A stretch of 64,000 nucleotides of DNA from the NCBI GenBank assembly GCA_025917655.1, contig CP084610.1, forward strand, positions 1,984,001 through 2,048,000, given 5' to 3'. Positions within the stretch are counted from its first letter, which is position 1, and the number at the start of each line of letters is the position of its first letter. Origin of the DNA: Chlorella sorokiniana (Eukaryota > Chlorophyta > Trebouxiophyceae > Chlorellales > Chlorellaceae). Under the pieces are notes generated by a model. The model was given only the letters and a program-made list of their open reading frames with translations, did not search any database and was not told the origin of the DNA. Positions 1 to 11,677 of this stretch are shown here, piece by piece. The position numbers were made by a program, and so were the translations under genes.

Positions 1-736
1 GGTGCGCAGCGACGCAGTGCACACCCGGCCGCCGGAAACACCCAAACTGCGACCTGCCAAGCAGAGGCTGATGGGCGGCCCCTGCTGCCTGGGCTTACAA
101 CAAAGCTTTAGGTTGCCCATGGTAGCCAACGTGCACGCCCAGCAGCCCACCAGACGCACAACACATGTACCACCAAAGGGTTTCGGCAGCGTGCGGCTGG
201 CAGTGCTTGGTGCTAGCCCTGCTGCGCCAGCCTCAACCCGGAATGCCACCCCATTTCTCTCCCTCCTCTTTCCCCGTTCGAGTTTATTCGCGGTGCGTCC
301 CCTCGCCCCTCCTGGGAGAGCTGCTGCGCTTCGCCCTCAAATGCAGTCCCTTGCCTCCTGAAGCGGGCCCAGCCTCGTGCTCTCCGATTTTATGCAACTT
401 ATAGCCCTCCACCCCCTACCTGCGGGTTGTTAGAGCCTCCCGCTGCTGCGCGCGCCCGATTTGCTGGGGCGCAGCGCCCCAGTTTTTTTGCGGCACCCCA
501 TTTGAGTGTCCTTGGCCCTGTTTTGTGACTGCTTACAGCACACACAGCTGTGACGGGAAGGGGAAGGAGCAGGGAGGTGGTGGAAGTGCGAGAGGAATGT
601 GGGATCCTCATCCCCACAGATCCTGGGGATGGTGGCAGTGACGCCAGCGGCCATCATGGCGGCCACGCGTGCACGGGGCTCGTGGACGACCACCCCATGG
701 GCAGTTCTGTGCCAGCGGGCAGGCCCATCCAACAAC
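1..736. other. Left-edge stretch, no gene recognised
   Basis: No conserved reading frame was recognised in either strand. The right part is probably the 3' UTR of the leftward TRAPPC2L gene, because a minus-strand TGTAA lies about 200 bases past its stop codon. The remainder may be intergenic or the end of a gene outside the window. Confidence 0.5.
533..537 (-). promoter_or_regulatory. Candidate TGTAA polyadenylation signal (TRAPPC2L)
   Basis: Minus-strand TGTAA about 200 nt downstream of the TRAPPC2L stop. TGTAA is the usual chlorophyte poly(A) signal; assignment by position only. Confidence 0.35.
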
Positions 737-1682
737 TCATGCCAGCGCGCCCAGCGAGGTGGCTATCGTGCGGATGCTGGCGTCGAAGCGCGACGAGGTC
801 AGCGGGGAGCCGACCACGTAAAACGGGTTGGACACGGCGTCCACAAAGGCGGCGTGCATGCGGCGGAAGATCTGCAGGCACGGCGTGAGCGTGGCAGGGG
901 GTTCATCAGGGTTTTGCAGCGTGCGTTTCAACCCCACGCGGTCTGGACCCCCTCGCGCACTCGCGCACACACACACCACCACCAGCACCACCACTGCACA
1001 CCCACCCACGCTCCCAGCAGCCGCTCACCGCCCGCATTTCGTCGTCCTTGACCACCGCATCATCGACCACCACCACCAGCTTGGCGCGGGTGTTGGTCAG
1101 GTAGCCGTACACGCGCAGCTCCTCCTCCGAGGCCAGTGCGCCCATGTATGAGTCGGGGGCGTCACCCGCTGCACCCCGCAGCCCCGCGGCGACTGCGCAC
1201 GGGGAAGAAAGTGTTGTGGGGAAGGTATGTTTGCGGGGAATAGGAGGGAAGGAGGGGAAGCAAACCCAGGAGACGGAGGAGTTGGAATCGAGTCTGGGAA
1301 GGCAGGCCAGGGGTGCATCTCGGGAACAAGAGCCTGGGCTGGACAGTGCGAGCGGCAGCGGCGCGGCGCCATCGCCGGCACACACTTTTCTCTTCTACCG
1401 CATCCAGCGAGCAGTGCACAAGGGTGGAGAGGCGTGCAGACTCGTCGTCTGTGAAGGTGGACAGGTACAGCGGCTGGTTCTGCAGGAGAGAGGAGCGGAG
1501 TGGGGTGGCTGTGCAGGCGGCGGTGGAGGCGGCAGGCAGTGGTGCTCCAGTGCTCGCACCCTCGCCCTCCTGTGTGACTTGTCAAACATGTGACATCATC
1601 TAGGCGCAGTGAAGCGTGGTAGGGTCCCCAGAGGGAGCCATAGGCTCACCGTGGGGCCGATCACGGCAGCCGCAACTATCAT
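737..1682 (-). CDS. TRAPPC2L: TRAPP complex subunit 2-like protein (TRAPPC2L)
   Basis: Predicted sedlin-fold subunit of the TRAPP tethering complex, which acts as a Rab exchange factor in ER-Golgi traffic. Four exons can be read: 1650-1682, 1386-1479, 1029-1168 and 737-871. They join in phase with GT-AG introns and give 133 residues, close to the usual 140 of the family. The start ATG at 1682 opens with MIVAAAVIGP. Exon 2 carries NQPLYLSTF and a SLDAVEEK segment, exon 3 ELRVYGYLTNTRAK followed by LVVVVDD, and exon 4 the conserved VSNPFYVVGSPLTSSRFD; all match TRAPPC2L in order. No frame interruption is seen here, unlike most other genes in the window. It is divergent from PECT1, with about 400 bp between the two start codons. 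Identification is by family recognition. Confidence 0.9.
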
Positions 1683-2084
1683 AGGCGTGCTTTGGAGCTC
1701 CTTGCACTGCTCAAAGCTAGTGTCCCGCCATGCTTGAAACTTGCACGCCTACGGATCGCCGCACGGAGCACCAGCACACGAAGGAACGACCGGCGAAGCA
1801 GTACCGCTGGCCTTCAAGCTGATGGCATGATCTGCTGCTGCTGCCCGATGCCCTGTTGGTCTCGATCGCTTCTCAGATTGTCCTGCCGCCATCCACAGCC
1901 ACCGCCCAGCTAAGTGACAAGTAGCGGGAAAACCCACGCCTCTGCAGCGCCTGAGCCGCTGCAGGGCGCCCCACAGCGCCTTATCCTGGAATACAATTCG
2001 CTTGAGACGCGGTTGAACTCGCCAGGCGCACCGGCCCGACTTGAGTAGCCGTGGCGGCGGGCGAGCCAAACCTTGCGTTGTACG
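1683..2084. promoter_or_regulatory. Shared upstream region of TRAPPC2L and PECT1
   Basis: About 400 bp separate the divergent start codons, so this stretch should hold both 5' UTRs and both core promoters. No clear TATA box was seen. The assignment rests on gene arrangement alone. Confidence 0.45.
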
Positions 2085-3653
2085 ATGAGCAGCGGGCACG
2101 GCCTGCCCAACATAAGCGGGAGGGGTAACGGCATGCCCTCGCTCTACCCGCAAGCCCTGTATGCGGCGGGCGGCGACCCGCCCAGCAAGACGGCGCTCGC
2201 TCTCATGATTGCCGGCGCTGCCGTGGCCGGCGCGGTTGTCTGGCACTTCACGCGAGAGAGCTACTATACCTACGTGCCCCCCGGGTGAGCAGCTTGTCTT
2301 TGTCAGGCTGTTGGCTGCTAGCTGCAGGTGCTTAGCCGCTGCGATTCATGCGCCTGCCTCGTGTCATCAGCGGGCGGGCTCCACAGCAGCCCCCAACCTG
2401 CCAGCCTTCTGCGCTCCTTCTTGCTTCCTGCAGTACCAGTACCGCCCTGGCATGTTCACGGGCTGGATGGCGAGCCTGCTGGCGCGGCACGCCAAGCGGC
2501 GCCGCTCGCGCCGCCCCATCCGCGTGTATATGGACGGCTGCTTCGACCTGATGCACTACGGCCACGCCAACGCGCTGCGCCAGGCCAAGGCCCTGGGAGA
2601 CGAGCTGGTGGTGGGCCTGGTGCCTGACAAGGAGATCCTGCGCTGCAAGGTGGGGGCCGAAGCCGCTGAGCAGTTCCCGTGCCTGTTGTGCCTGTGGGGC
2701 GATAATGTGCGGTGCCGGTTGCTGGTGGGCTTCGCAGCCACGGCTGGCTGGCTGCTGCCTGGCAGCCGAAGGGAGTTCACGGCTGGGATGGGCCAGGAGT
2801 GTGGGGAGACGTGCTGCAGCGGGTACGTGGAACGCTGCGGTGAACAAACATTGTTTCCAGCGTGGTGGCTCGCCCTCCTGTGCCGCAGGGCCCGCCCATC
2901 TTGAACGACCAGGAGCGGCTGAAGCTGGTGGAAAGCGTGAAGTGGGTGGATGAGGTGCTCACCGGTGAGCGGCAGGGCAACGCTGCGGCGGCTGGTGGTC
3001 AGTTGGCGGCGGGATGAAGCATGGCACATTGGAGCCTGCATCCATGTCACCATGCCCTGCCCCCGCATGCTGCACTTTAAAGTACGCTGCTCACCCACGA
3101 CAATACATAGAACAAAACAGACAAACAAACTTGCCACTTCCCTCGCTCACCTGCAATCACCCACCCACACGTGTGCCCCCCCGCAGGTGTGCCCTACGAC
3201 CTCACCCCCGACTTCCTGCACGAGCTGTTCACCAAGCACAGGATCGACTACGTGCTGCACGGCGACGACCCCTGCCTGCTGCCAGACGGCACCGACGCGT
3301 ACGAGCACGCCAAGCGCCTCGGCCGCTTCAAGATGGTGCGCCCGTGTGTGTGTGTGTGTGTGGGGGGGGGGGGTGGGGGGGGATTGTGCTGGCTGCCCAG
3401 CTTCACAGCTTGCCCTGCGGCCGTGCTGCCTCTTCTGCATGGCAGCCCCGGTGCCAGGTCATTAAATTGAAGAGCAAGTGGAAGGGGCGGAGGGGGCCCT
3501 AAATCGCATGAGGCTGGCGGCTGCAGCCACCTCCCGTCGGGCTGCCTGCACGCACCCCTCGCAGCAGCCTTGCAGCCTGCTGCCCCACAATGTCGAGTTT
3601 CCTGCCCCTCCAACGACCCCCCCCCCCCACACACACACATCACCACCACCACA

Positions 3654-3701
<48 letters not shown>

Positions 3702-5955
3702 CTGCCCCAGATCAAGCGCACCGAGGGCGTGTCCACTACAGACATCGTGGGCCGCATGCTCATGTGCTCCCGCGACAACGCGCGCTTTGCGGGGGCCCGA
3801 CCGCGAGCAGCTCACGCTGGAGTTCTCAATGGGCCTCGGCGACACGGGTGAGGCGGAGGAGCACCGCCAGGGGCGGCGGCTGGGCCACTCCATCGGCCGT
3901 TGCTGCCAGCTGCTGCCGCGACCAGGCTCCCGCGGCGCCTGCCGTGCGAGCAGCGCTCCTCTGCGCCGCCTGCGCGCTGATATGCACCTGGCCCCAGCAT
4001 TGCTGCTGGCCGCCATATGCTCTGAACGGTCCTGCCCCCGGCGGCCTCGCTCTTGGTGAGCGACAGCGGCCTCACTCCTGGCCCCGCCCCGCCCCGCCCG
4101 CCACGCGCGCAGACAGCGACAGCGGCGAGAGCGCGGCGGCTGACGGCACGCCGCGCCGCACCCCCTCCTCCTCCCGCCACGTCACCGTCTCCCGGTTCAT
4201 GCCCACCTCGCGACGCATCGTACAGGTGGAGGGGGTGGCCCGCGGCTGGGGCGGTGGCTGGGGTGCAGAGGCGTCTGCGGCTGGGGCGGTGGCTGCGGTG
4301 CAGAGGCGCCCGCCCCGCCCCCAGCCTGCTTCCACACACCCGCCACACCCGATGGGCCTCCTTCTGCCTCTTTCTCCGCCTCCTTTCCATCCACCGCCAC
4401 CACATAAATACCTCCACCTTCCACCCACCTTCCACCCACACACCCACCCACACTCAGGCCCCCTCATCCTTTCCTCCCCCTCCCCCTCCCCGCAGTTCTC
4501 CAGCGGCAAGAGCGCCCGGTGGGGGCCCGCATCGTGTATATCGACGGCGCATTCGACCTCTTCCATGTCGGCCATGTGGAGATACTCAAGGTGCGGGGCA
4601 TGCGCTGTTTTCAGGGGCAAGACAGAAACAATTCGAATCAAGGCCTTTTGCCCGCTTCAAGCCAGCTCCATCACCCTCGCCCCACCAAACCCCCTTTGTT
4701 CCCAGTCACACCACCAACCTGCCCCTCACCCCCCTCCAATTGCCGCCGCATGAGAGCAGAAGGCCAAGCAGGCGGGCGACTTCCTGTTGGTGGGGGTGCA
4801 CACGGATGAGGACGTGTGCGAGCGGCGGGGGCCCCACCTGCCCATCATGGGGCTGCACGAGCGCGCGCTGAGCGTGCTGTCCTGCCGCCACGTGGACGAG
4901 GTGGTCATCGGTGCGTGCCGCGCACGCTGCGCACGACGCGCTGCGCTGGGCACACACGTTGCGCGCGCTGGCATGACGCGCTCGTCGCTTGTCCTGTGCT
5001 GGGCATGGGTGCCGCGCCGTGTTAGCCAGCTGGCTCAGCTGTGCCCGACCCGAGGCCGCCCCCTGCCGGCGCGAGCCAGCCCTGCCCCGCTGCCAGCCCG
5101 CGCTGCCTAATGTGCTGTCGTCCGTGGCGTCCGCCTAGTTGCCGCTGCCTACTTTGCCGCTGCCTAATGTGCCGCTGCCTTATGTGCCACCTCGCCGCCG
5201 CCGCAGGCGCGCCCATGGAAATCACTTCCGACCTGCTGACCACCTTCAACATCTCCCTCGTGGTGACGGGCAGCGTGCACGAAACCTGCTCCCGCGAGTC
5301 GGAGCTGCGGCGCTACGCGGTGCCCCAGGAGCGCGGCATCTTTCGGTGAGGGGCAGCGTGAGGGGTGCGGGGGAGCTTGGGGGTGTCGGACAGGTTGGGG
5401 GGGGGGGGGCTGAATAACAGCGGGGTGGCACTCGCAGGGGGCCAGGGCATGCTGGGGCACAGCGCTGGGCAGGGAGCGCTTAGCGGCCGCGACGGCCCCC
5501 TGCCGCCCCAGTCCCTGCTTGCCCGCTGCAGCATGCCGCTCCTGCACCAGGCTGTGATCCCACTGCACCCCCTCAACACACATACGCACTCATCTTGCGT
5601 GCAGGCGCCTTGACTCGCCCGATGCCATGACGTCGGCCAAGCTGATTGAGCGCATCATGGCCAACCGGGCGCTGTTTGAAGCGCGGCAGGTGGGGATCTT
5701 TGCCAGGGGGCGTCCTTCAGGTCATGTATGGTGGTTTGGACGGGGACCAGCATGCCCCGGGGGTGCCAAATGCACGAATGGGGGCCGCGCGGGCGGCAGC
5801 AGCGCAACAGCCAGGCTGGGATGCCGCCTCCCAGCTGCTGCCTGGGCCTGCCGCTGCCGCGGTCCCACCGGCCCCGATGCCCCGCGCAGGCCAAGAAGCT
5901 GAAGAGCGAAAGCGAGTACTACCAGAACAACAAGCAGTTCCTGCAGGAAATATGA
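2085..5955 (+). CDS. PECT1: Ethanolamine-phosphate cytidylyltransferase
   Basis: Predicted to form CDP-ethanolamine from CTP and phosphoethanolamine, the rate-limiting step of phosphatidylethanolamine synthesis by the Kennedy pathway. Two cytidylyltransferase domains follow one another: the first has VYMDGCFDLMHYGHAN and VLHGDDPCLLPDGTDAY, the second VYIDGAFDLFHVGHVEIL, GVHTDEDVCERRG and LVVTGSVHE. Exon 1 encodes a hydrophobic segment (ALALMIAGAAVAGAVVWHF), as in plant PECT1, which is anchored in the mitochondrial outer membrane. About ten exons are seen and the last ends NNKQFLQEI. The ATG at 2085 was chosen because it precedes the anchor. The frame fails to join cleanly between exons 1 and 2 (near 2284) and again near 4520, where one base appears missing or an acceptor 8 nt further on is used. 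The intron at 3334-3710 has GT- and CA-repeat ends. Confidence 0.92.
3341..3371 (+). repeat. (GT)n plus poly-G tract at intron donor side
   Basis: A GT-repeat followed by a run of G directly downstream of a PECT1 donor site. It is complementary in type to the CA tract at the other end of the same intron. Confidence 0.8.
3619..3699 (+). repeat. Poly-C plus (CA)n tract at intron acceptor side
   Basis: A C-run followed by interrupted and then about 20 perfect CA units, ending about 12 bases before the acceptor of the same PECT1 intron. Confidence 0.85.
5139..5190 (+). repeat. Short tandem repeat in PECT1 intron
   Basis: Three to four imperfect copies of a roughly 15-16 bp unit containing TGCCGCTGCCTAATG, located just before an acceptor site. 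Confidence 0.7.
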
Positions 5956-6808
5956 GGCGGTACGCCGCGGTACAGCCCAGGTGCAGGGCGCTGCCGAGGT
6001 GGCGGCCACCTGCAGGGCTGGTGCTGCTGGCGGCCTTCACCCCATCCGCTGCTTTTTGACGGGCAGCCCAGTTTTGACGAGCATCATCCCCTCTCCCTCC
6101 CCTTGACGCTTTTAGACCTGATCTCTCTACTGTCCCCACTCTGGTCCCCACGGTCCTACCGCAACCGTTGCTTAGCTGCAAGAGCCCCCATGCCTCCTGC
6201 CGTACACTTGCATCCAGCTCCTGGCGTGCACCGCCGCTATGCCGCCTGTCCCTTCCCCACGCCAGTTTTTTACCTCCGCTTATTCCTTAATCAGCACGTT
6301 CAACACTCTTGATCCGCATGGCTGACACCCCCAGCCGCCTCAGTAACCAAAACTCTTGTTTGTGCATCCCAGTGCCGCAAACGTGTGAATTCTAGGGCTC
6401 TGGCACCTGTCTGGCGCAGCGCTCGGTGTATTTGTGGTGCATGCATCACAGTGCCGCGTACTAGGGCATTGAGGCATGGGACGGGCACAGCCCTGTCTGC
6501 GCGTGGGGACTTGGCCGCCGCTCTCCCAGTGCCGCCGCTAGGCAAACCCCCGCCTCCGGCCCCCTTTTGCGAAGCGGGATGCGCCCTAGAGGCACATTCC
6601 AGCTCCTCATGTTATAAAACGCCGCCATAAAGTCCCCACTGAACGGGACAACTCCGCAAACGAGGGCCTCATCCATGCCAGCCCATGCTGTGCACCCAGC
6701 GGAGCACCAGCACCCACTAGGCAATTGTAGCCCCTTCTCCCTTGATTTGTGCTCAGCCGACGGCGTTGGAGCTTGTCCTCGCTCGCAGCCCGCTCCCGAC
6801 ACTGCAGA
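5956..6808. other. PECT1 3' UTR and accA upstream region
   Basis: No conserved frame on either strand. It lies between two genes on the same strand and is somewhat less GC-rich than the exons. It should contain the PECT1 3' UTR and the accA promoter. No TGTAA signal was found for PECT1. Confidence 0.5.
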
Positions 6809-9800
6809 ATGGTGCAGGCAGTCGCCCTTCAGGGCGCTGCGGGCTGCTGCAGCCGCCCCGCGGCGGCAAGCGGCCTACGCGAGCAATCAGCGGGTCTTGG
6901 ACGTGCAGCCGCTTGTGCCCGCTCCCAGCTGCGGGCCGCACAGCGGTCCCCACGCAGGCTCTCCCTGGCGGTGCAGGCAAAGGGCAAGGCTGGGGATCCG
7001 CCCGATGTGCCCAAGCCCCGCGATCAGCGCCAGGGGGCCGGGGATGGCTGCAGTCCATTCTGTCACGCTTTGGGCCAGTCAAGGAGAAGGCGTCTAACAC
7101 CACCGTGCTGGACTTTGAGAAGCCGCTTGTGGAGCTGGACAATCGCATCAAGGAGGTGCGGGGGCGGCAGGGCGCCAGCGAGAGCCCTACCACATGCGGG
7201 TGCCGTTGGTCGCATGCCGGCGCCGCGCGCTTCAACCCGTGCGGGTGTGTGGGCGTGGTCTTGCAGGTGCGGCAAGTAGCAGAGGAGAACGGAGTGGATG
7301 TCAGCAATCAGATCAAGGAGCTGGAGGAGCGCGCCAAGCAGGTTCGTAGCTGCTGCGTGTTGGTGGCGCCGCCGGGAGCGACGGCGTGCAGCGGGTGTGG
7401 TAGAGGTGTGGTGTCAGTGCCAGATGCTGCCAGATTTGGTCAAACCCCAGCCTGGACCGTACTGTGAGGCACACAAGAATGCAGCAGGATCGACCGAGGC
7501 GCCGGGTGTCAAGTTTGGGGGCTCGGCAGTGGCACGGCAGCCAGCTGGGAAGATCTCGCACAGCCCAGGGCGTGGCTCTACACACCCCGCCTGGCGTTTT
7601 AGTACGAAGCACATGTTCATTTTTAAGTGTATTCTAACCCCACACAACTCGCTGTGCGCCTTGCCCCCCGCAGCTGCGGCGCGACACGTACAGCCGCCTG
7701 ACGCCGATCCAGCGGCTGCAGGTGGCGCGGCACCCCAACCGCCCCACCTTCCTCGACATCGCCCTCAACATCACAGACAAGGTGCGGCGGCGGCTGGCAG
7801 CTGGCGCAGAGCCCGGGGGCAGCTGCTGCAGGCTCCCAAGCCGCAGCAGGGCGCGGGCAGGCTGCGCCGCCGATCAGCACCCTTCGCCCCTGGCCTGCCC
7901 CCGCTCCCACGCTGAACACTTTGTGGATGGCAGCCCGCTGCCCCTCCACTGTCATTGGATCTTGGGCACGCTCCCACACTCTCATGTGGAACACGTCTGG
8001 GTGGCAGCCCGCTGCTCCTGCCCCCCACCGTCATCGCCACGCGCTGCAAGCTGCCGACTTGTGTCCGCGCTGCCCCCACCCCCATAGTTTGTGGAGCTGC
8101 ACGGCGACCGCGGCGGCCTGGACGACCCCGCCATGGTGTGCGGCCTGGGCAGCATTGACGGCAAGACCTTCATGTTCATCGGGCACCAGAAGGGGCGCAA
8201 CACCAAGGTGCGCCCAGGCGCGCAGGCGCTACGCGGGGCAGGCAGCAAACTGCTCCGGGGCCAGGAGCCACAACGCGCAGCGCGGGCCTGCTGCGCATGC
8301 GGGGCTGCGCATCTCGCCGCACCCCGCTCTGCGCCTGCGTTGCCTTGCACGAGGCGAGCGCCCTGGACCGAGCATCTATGCGTGCCACCCTGCCCGACCC
8401 CTGCGCTGCTGCCCCTCCCGCCCTCCCCCTGCTTGCCTGCCGCAGGAGAACATCTACCGCAACTTCGGCATGCCGCAGCCCAACGGCTACCGCAAGGCGC
8501 TGCGCTTCATGCGCCACGCCGACAAGTTTGGCTTCCCCATCGTCACCTTTGTGGACACCCCGGGCGCCTACGCCGGCAAGACCGCCGAGGAGCTGGGCCA
8601 GGTGGGATGCTGCGCGCGCGGCGTGCTGCCGCCGGGCAGCGGTTGACGCGCGCGGACGCCTGCTCATGTCGCGCATTCCACCCGTTGCCACTCCCAGTAG
8701 TTTGCGCCCACCCGTGACTCTTGCCCTGGCCCAGGGCCGCCTCGCTGTGGGTGTCTGCACATGCACACTCCCTGCGCTCCCTGCCAGCTGCTTGTCCTGG
8801 CAAAGAGGCATGCCTGTCGACCCGCCATGCACAGCCACCCACCCCCCGCTCTGCCCCCGCCGTGTCCCCAGGGCGAGGCGATCGCGGTGAACCTGCGCGA
8901 GATGTTTGGCTTCCGCGTGCCCATCATCTCGGTGGTGATCGGCGAGGGCGGCTCCGGCGGCGCGCTGGCCATCGGCTGCGCCAACAAGAACCTGATCATG
9001 GAGAACTCTGTGTACTACGTGGCCTCCCCCGAGGCCTGCGCCGCCATCCTGTGGAAGAGCCGCGACAAGGCCGGCGTGGTGCGCAGGGGGTGCCTGGGTG
9101 GGCGTTGGGGGTGGGGGTGGGCTGTGTAGCTGGCATGTGTGGCAGCAGGCCGGCGCGCTGCGCTCATGGCAGCGGCGTGCTGCGAGTGATGTGTGGGCAG
9201 GGTGTGTAGCGGCAGCCCCTCCGTGCCCAGCTGCTGCAGCGAGGCGCGTGCTGCGGCAGGACTGAGTCTCGCTGGCAGCGCCTGCACTGCCCCTGCTCCT
9301 CCACGGGCGAGCGCTCCCATGCCTCACTTCCCTCCCCTCCCACCCCTGAGCTGTCCTCCGTTTCAATGTTGCCCGGCAGGCGACGGAGGCACTGAAGATC
9401 ACCCCCGAGGATCTGCTGCGCTTTGGCATCATGGTGAGGCGCCGCCCGCCGCAACGACTGCGTCCCGCTCCTTGGCCGGGGGCAGCCTGCTCGTGCTTTC
9501 GCTGCGGTCGTGGAGCAAGGCTGCTCTGTGAAAGCGAAAGCAGCAGTACTCTTCGGAGAGGCTCCAAGCCACTTCGCCGCCCACCCTCCTCATGTACATC
9601 CCTCCCACCCGGTGTGTTCCCTGCCTCCTGCCGCAGGATGAGAAGATCCCGGAGCCGCTGGGCGCCGCCCACACCGACCCCATGGCCGCCTTCCCCGCCA
9701 TCAAGGAGGCCATCCTGCGCAACTACGCCAGGTGTGTGTGTGTATGTGTGTTTTTGAGGGGGGCTGTGCTGACGATGAACGAGCAAGGCACTGGGGAAGG

Positions 9801-10881
9801 CCGTGTATGTGTGTGTTTGTGTTTGTGTGTGTGTGTTTGGGGGGCTGTGCTGACGATGAACGAGCAAGGCACTGGGGAAGGCCGGGCATTGGCCTCTGTG
9901 CCCAGTTGGCCTCTGTGCCCGACTCCAGGGCTGCCCACACAAGTACCCTTACCCATCTGTACTGCCCTTCACCGTCGCCGTGCCGCCGCAGGTACGAGGG
10001 CATGAGCGCGGACGAGGTGCGCCTGGACCGCTACGCCAAGTTCCGCCAGCTGGGCCAGTGGGAGGAGTTCCTGGTGGCTGGCGGCAAGAACAAGGAGGCG
10101 CGCGAGGCGCTGGCCACCGGTGAGCGGCCGGCGCTGCCGGGCCAGGCTGGCAGCTGGGAGGAGGGGGACTGTACTTCAACGCAGCTGGGCAGCGCGGCTG
10201 GTGGGCAGGCTGTGTAGCGAGTTGCGCCAGCTGCCAATCGGGCTCTTCCGTGGCACCACCCGCCTGCTCAACTTCCAGCCCAGCCCCATGCTGTGTGGCC
10301 GCCCGTGCATGGTGCTCAATGCGTTTCTGTGGCCTCCCCTCTCCCCCGCGCAGCTCCGGGTGCGCAGACCGCCGCCGGCACCTGGGCCCCCACCGCCGAC
10401 GACGCCAAGTTCATTGAGATGATGGCGGACATGGACGACAAGTGGCAGCAGGTGGGAGAGAGCATGCGGGCAGACGCTGCCTGCGGGCACAGCGCAGGCA
10501 GGAGGAAGCCGCAGTGCGCGGGACGCAGCCGGCAGACGGAACCCGCAGCACGGCAAGAGCAGCTCGGTCGGCCATTTGAGGCCGCGGGCCAGAGCCTGGA
10601 GCAGTTCAGCAGCGCCGGCTGACTGTTCTTGTGCCCTTCCCGGGTTGCGCCCTCCCCTTGCCGCCGCGCAGACGCTGCAGAGCAAGCAGGAGTGGCTGAT
10701 GAAGCCGGAGATGCCGGCGGGGCTGGCCACGCCCGGGCTGCTGGAGCTGGCGGCGGCGGCCAGCGAGGCGCGGCGCGCGCTGGCCAGCGGCGAGGCCGTG
10801 ACCGTGGACGCCGGCAGCGCTGCCACCGCCGCGCGGGCCAACCCCAACGGCTCTGCTGAGCTGGTGGCGGAGGCGCAGTGA
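6809..10881 (+). CDS. accA: Plastid acetyl-CoA carboxylase carboxyltransferase subunit alpha
   Basis: Predicted alpha subunit of the carboxyltransferase half of heteromeric plastid acetyl-CoA carboxylase, which moves the carboxyl group from biotin to acetyl-CoA to make malonyl-CoA for fatty acid synthesis. About twelve exons are seen. The N-terminus ([12 protein letters not shown], Arg/Ala/Ser-rich, ending near LSLAVQAKG) looks like a transit peptide. The family core then follows in order: [79 protein letters not shown] and [17 protein letters not shown]. The last exon ends in an Ala-rich tail (AELVAEAQ). Frames change near 7040, between the transit peptide and the core. This is either one missing base or a very short intron of about 45 nt ending at 7050. 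The beta subunit is normally plastid-encoded in algae and is not expected here. Confidence 0.95.
9732..9890 (+). repeat. 81-bp tandem duplication in accA intron
   Basis: The motif gggctgtgctgacgatgaac begins at 9761 and again at 9842. Each copy is preceded by a GT-rich tract, so the duplicated unit is a GT tract plus about 45 unique bases. Confidence 0.85.
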
Positions 10882-11677
10882 AGGCGGCGATCGCAACACG
10901 CCGTGGCCCCGCCTGCGGGCAGGGCGAAGCCGGCTGCGGCGCGCTGGCTCCCAGCTTTTAGGGCCGCAGTCCGCCCTGCTGGCGCTTCACCTGCACCCAT
11001 GTACTATCCGCCGCCATTGGTGGCGCAGCCGCGAGCTTTTCGCTCCCCTCGGCCGCCGTTATGAGGCAGCCTTTGCATGCTCTGCCAGCCCGTGGGCCCT
11101 GCTGGCAGGTCGGTGGGTGGGCAAAGCGGCCCGCCGCCGCCCCCACGCTGCTGCCGGCGCCCACGGCGCCCGGCTTTCCCCGTCTGTTGATGATTCCCAT
11201 CTGAACTCGCATTTCCTGCAGAACCGCCGAGCGCCTGGTATGTGTTGTGTGTGCACGGTTGCTGTGCTTCCCTGCCTGTCTGTCGGTGCGCGCCTGGTGT
11301 CGGCGCTGCACAGCTTTGGTGCCCAGTCCCAACACTAACTCCTGCCCCATGTCCTTACCGTCTTCCTTTCATGCACCCCTCAAGCATCCGCTCACCCCCA
11401 CCCTCCTTGCGCCCCCGTTTTGGGGCGCTGGGCCCACACTGCTGCCGGAGAGTGTTTGTAAGCCGGCCCGCCTGCCTGCTCCTGCTGCCTACCTACCTGC
11501 AACAACGATTCTTGTGCAGCAATTTCTCTGCAAGCATTGCTGGCATGCAACAGCTTCTGTTGGATTCATGCGCTGTAAGCATGCTGGTCACATGCCGCAG
11601 CGGGACGGGCGTGGCAGGTCAGCTGACAGGCACCAGCCGCACAAGACGCAATTGAGGTTCCTTGTCAGTTTCCACCG
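10882..11677. other. accA 3' UTR and Obg upstream region
   Basis: No conserved frame was recognised. A TGTAA motif at 11457-11461 may be the accA poly(A) signal, which would make the 3' UTR about 580 nt. The remainder should contain the Obg promoter. Confidence 0.5.
11457..11461 (+). promoter_or_regulatory. Candidate TGTAA polyadenylation signal (accA)
   Basis: Plus-strand TGTAA about 580 nt past the accA stop; the first such motif seen downstream of it. Confidence 0.3.

Noticed and set aside
2-361. Plus-strand open frame at the left edge
   Set aside because: No family resemblance and compositionally like other chance frames; cannot be supported without upstream sequence.
3248-3778. Minus-strand open frame through the PECT1 GT/CA repeats (runs of Val-Cys)
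   Set aside because: It is created by the dinucleotide repeats; the plus strand carries the conserved cytidylyltransferase exons.
7006-7050. 45-nt intron in accA as the only explanation of the frame change
   Set aside because: GT...GCAG ends and phase fit, but it is far shorter than other introns here, and the same type of frame jump recurs in most other genes without splice signals.
8176-9942. 588-codon minus-strand open frame across accA
   Set aside because: It lies opposite conserved accA exons and introns. Low complexity and lack of any recognised domain fit a GC-rich shadow frame.
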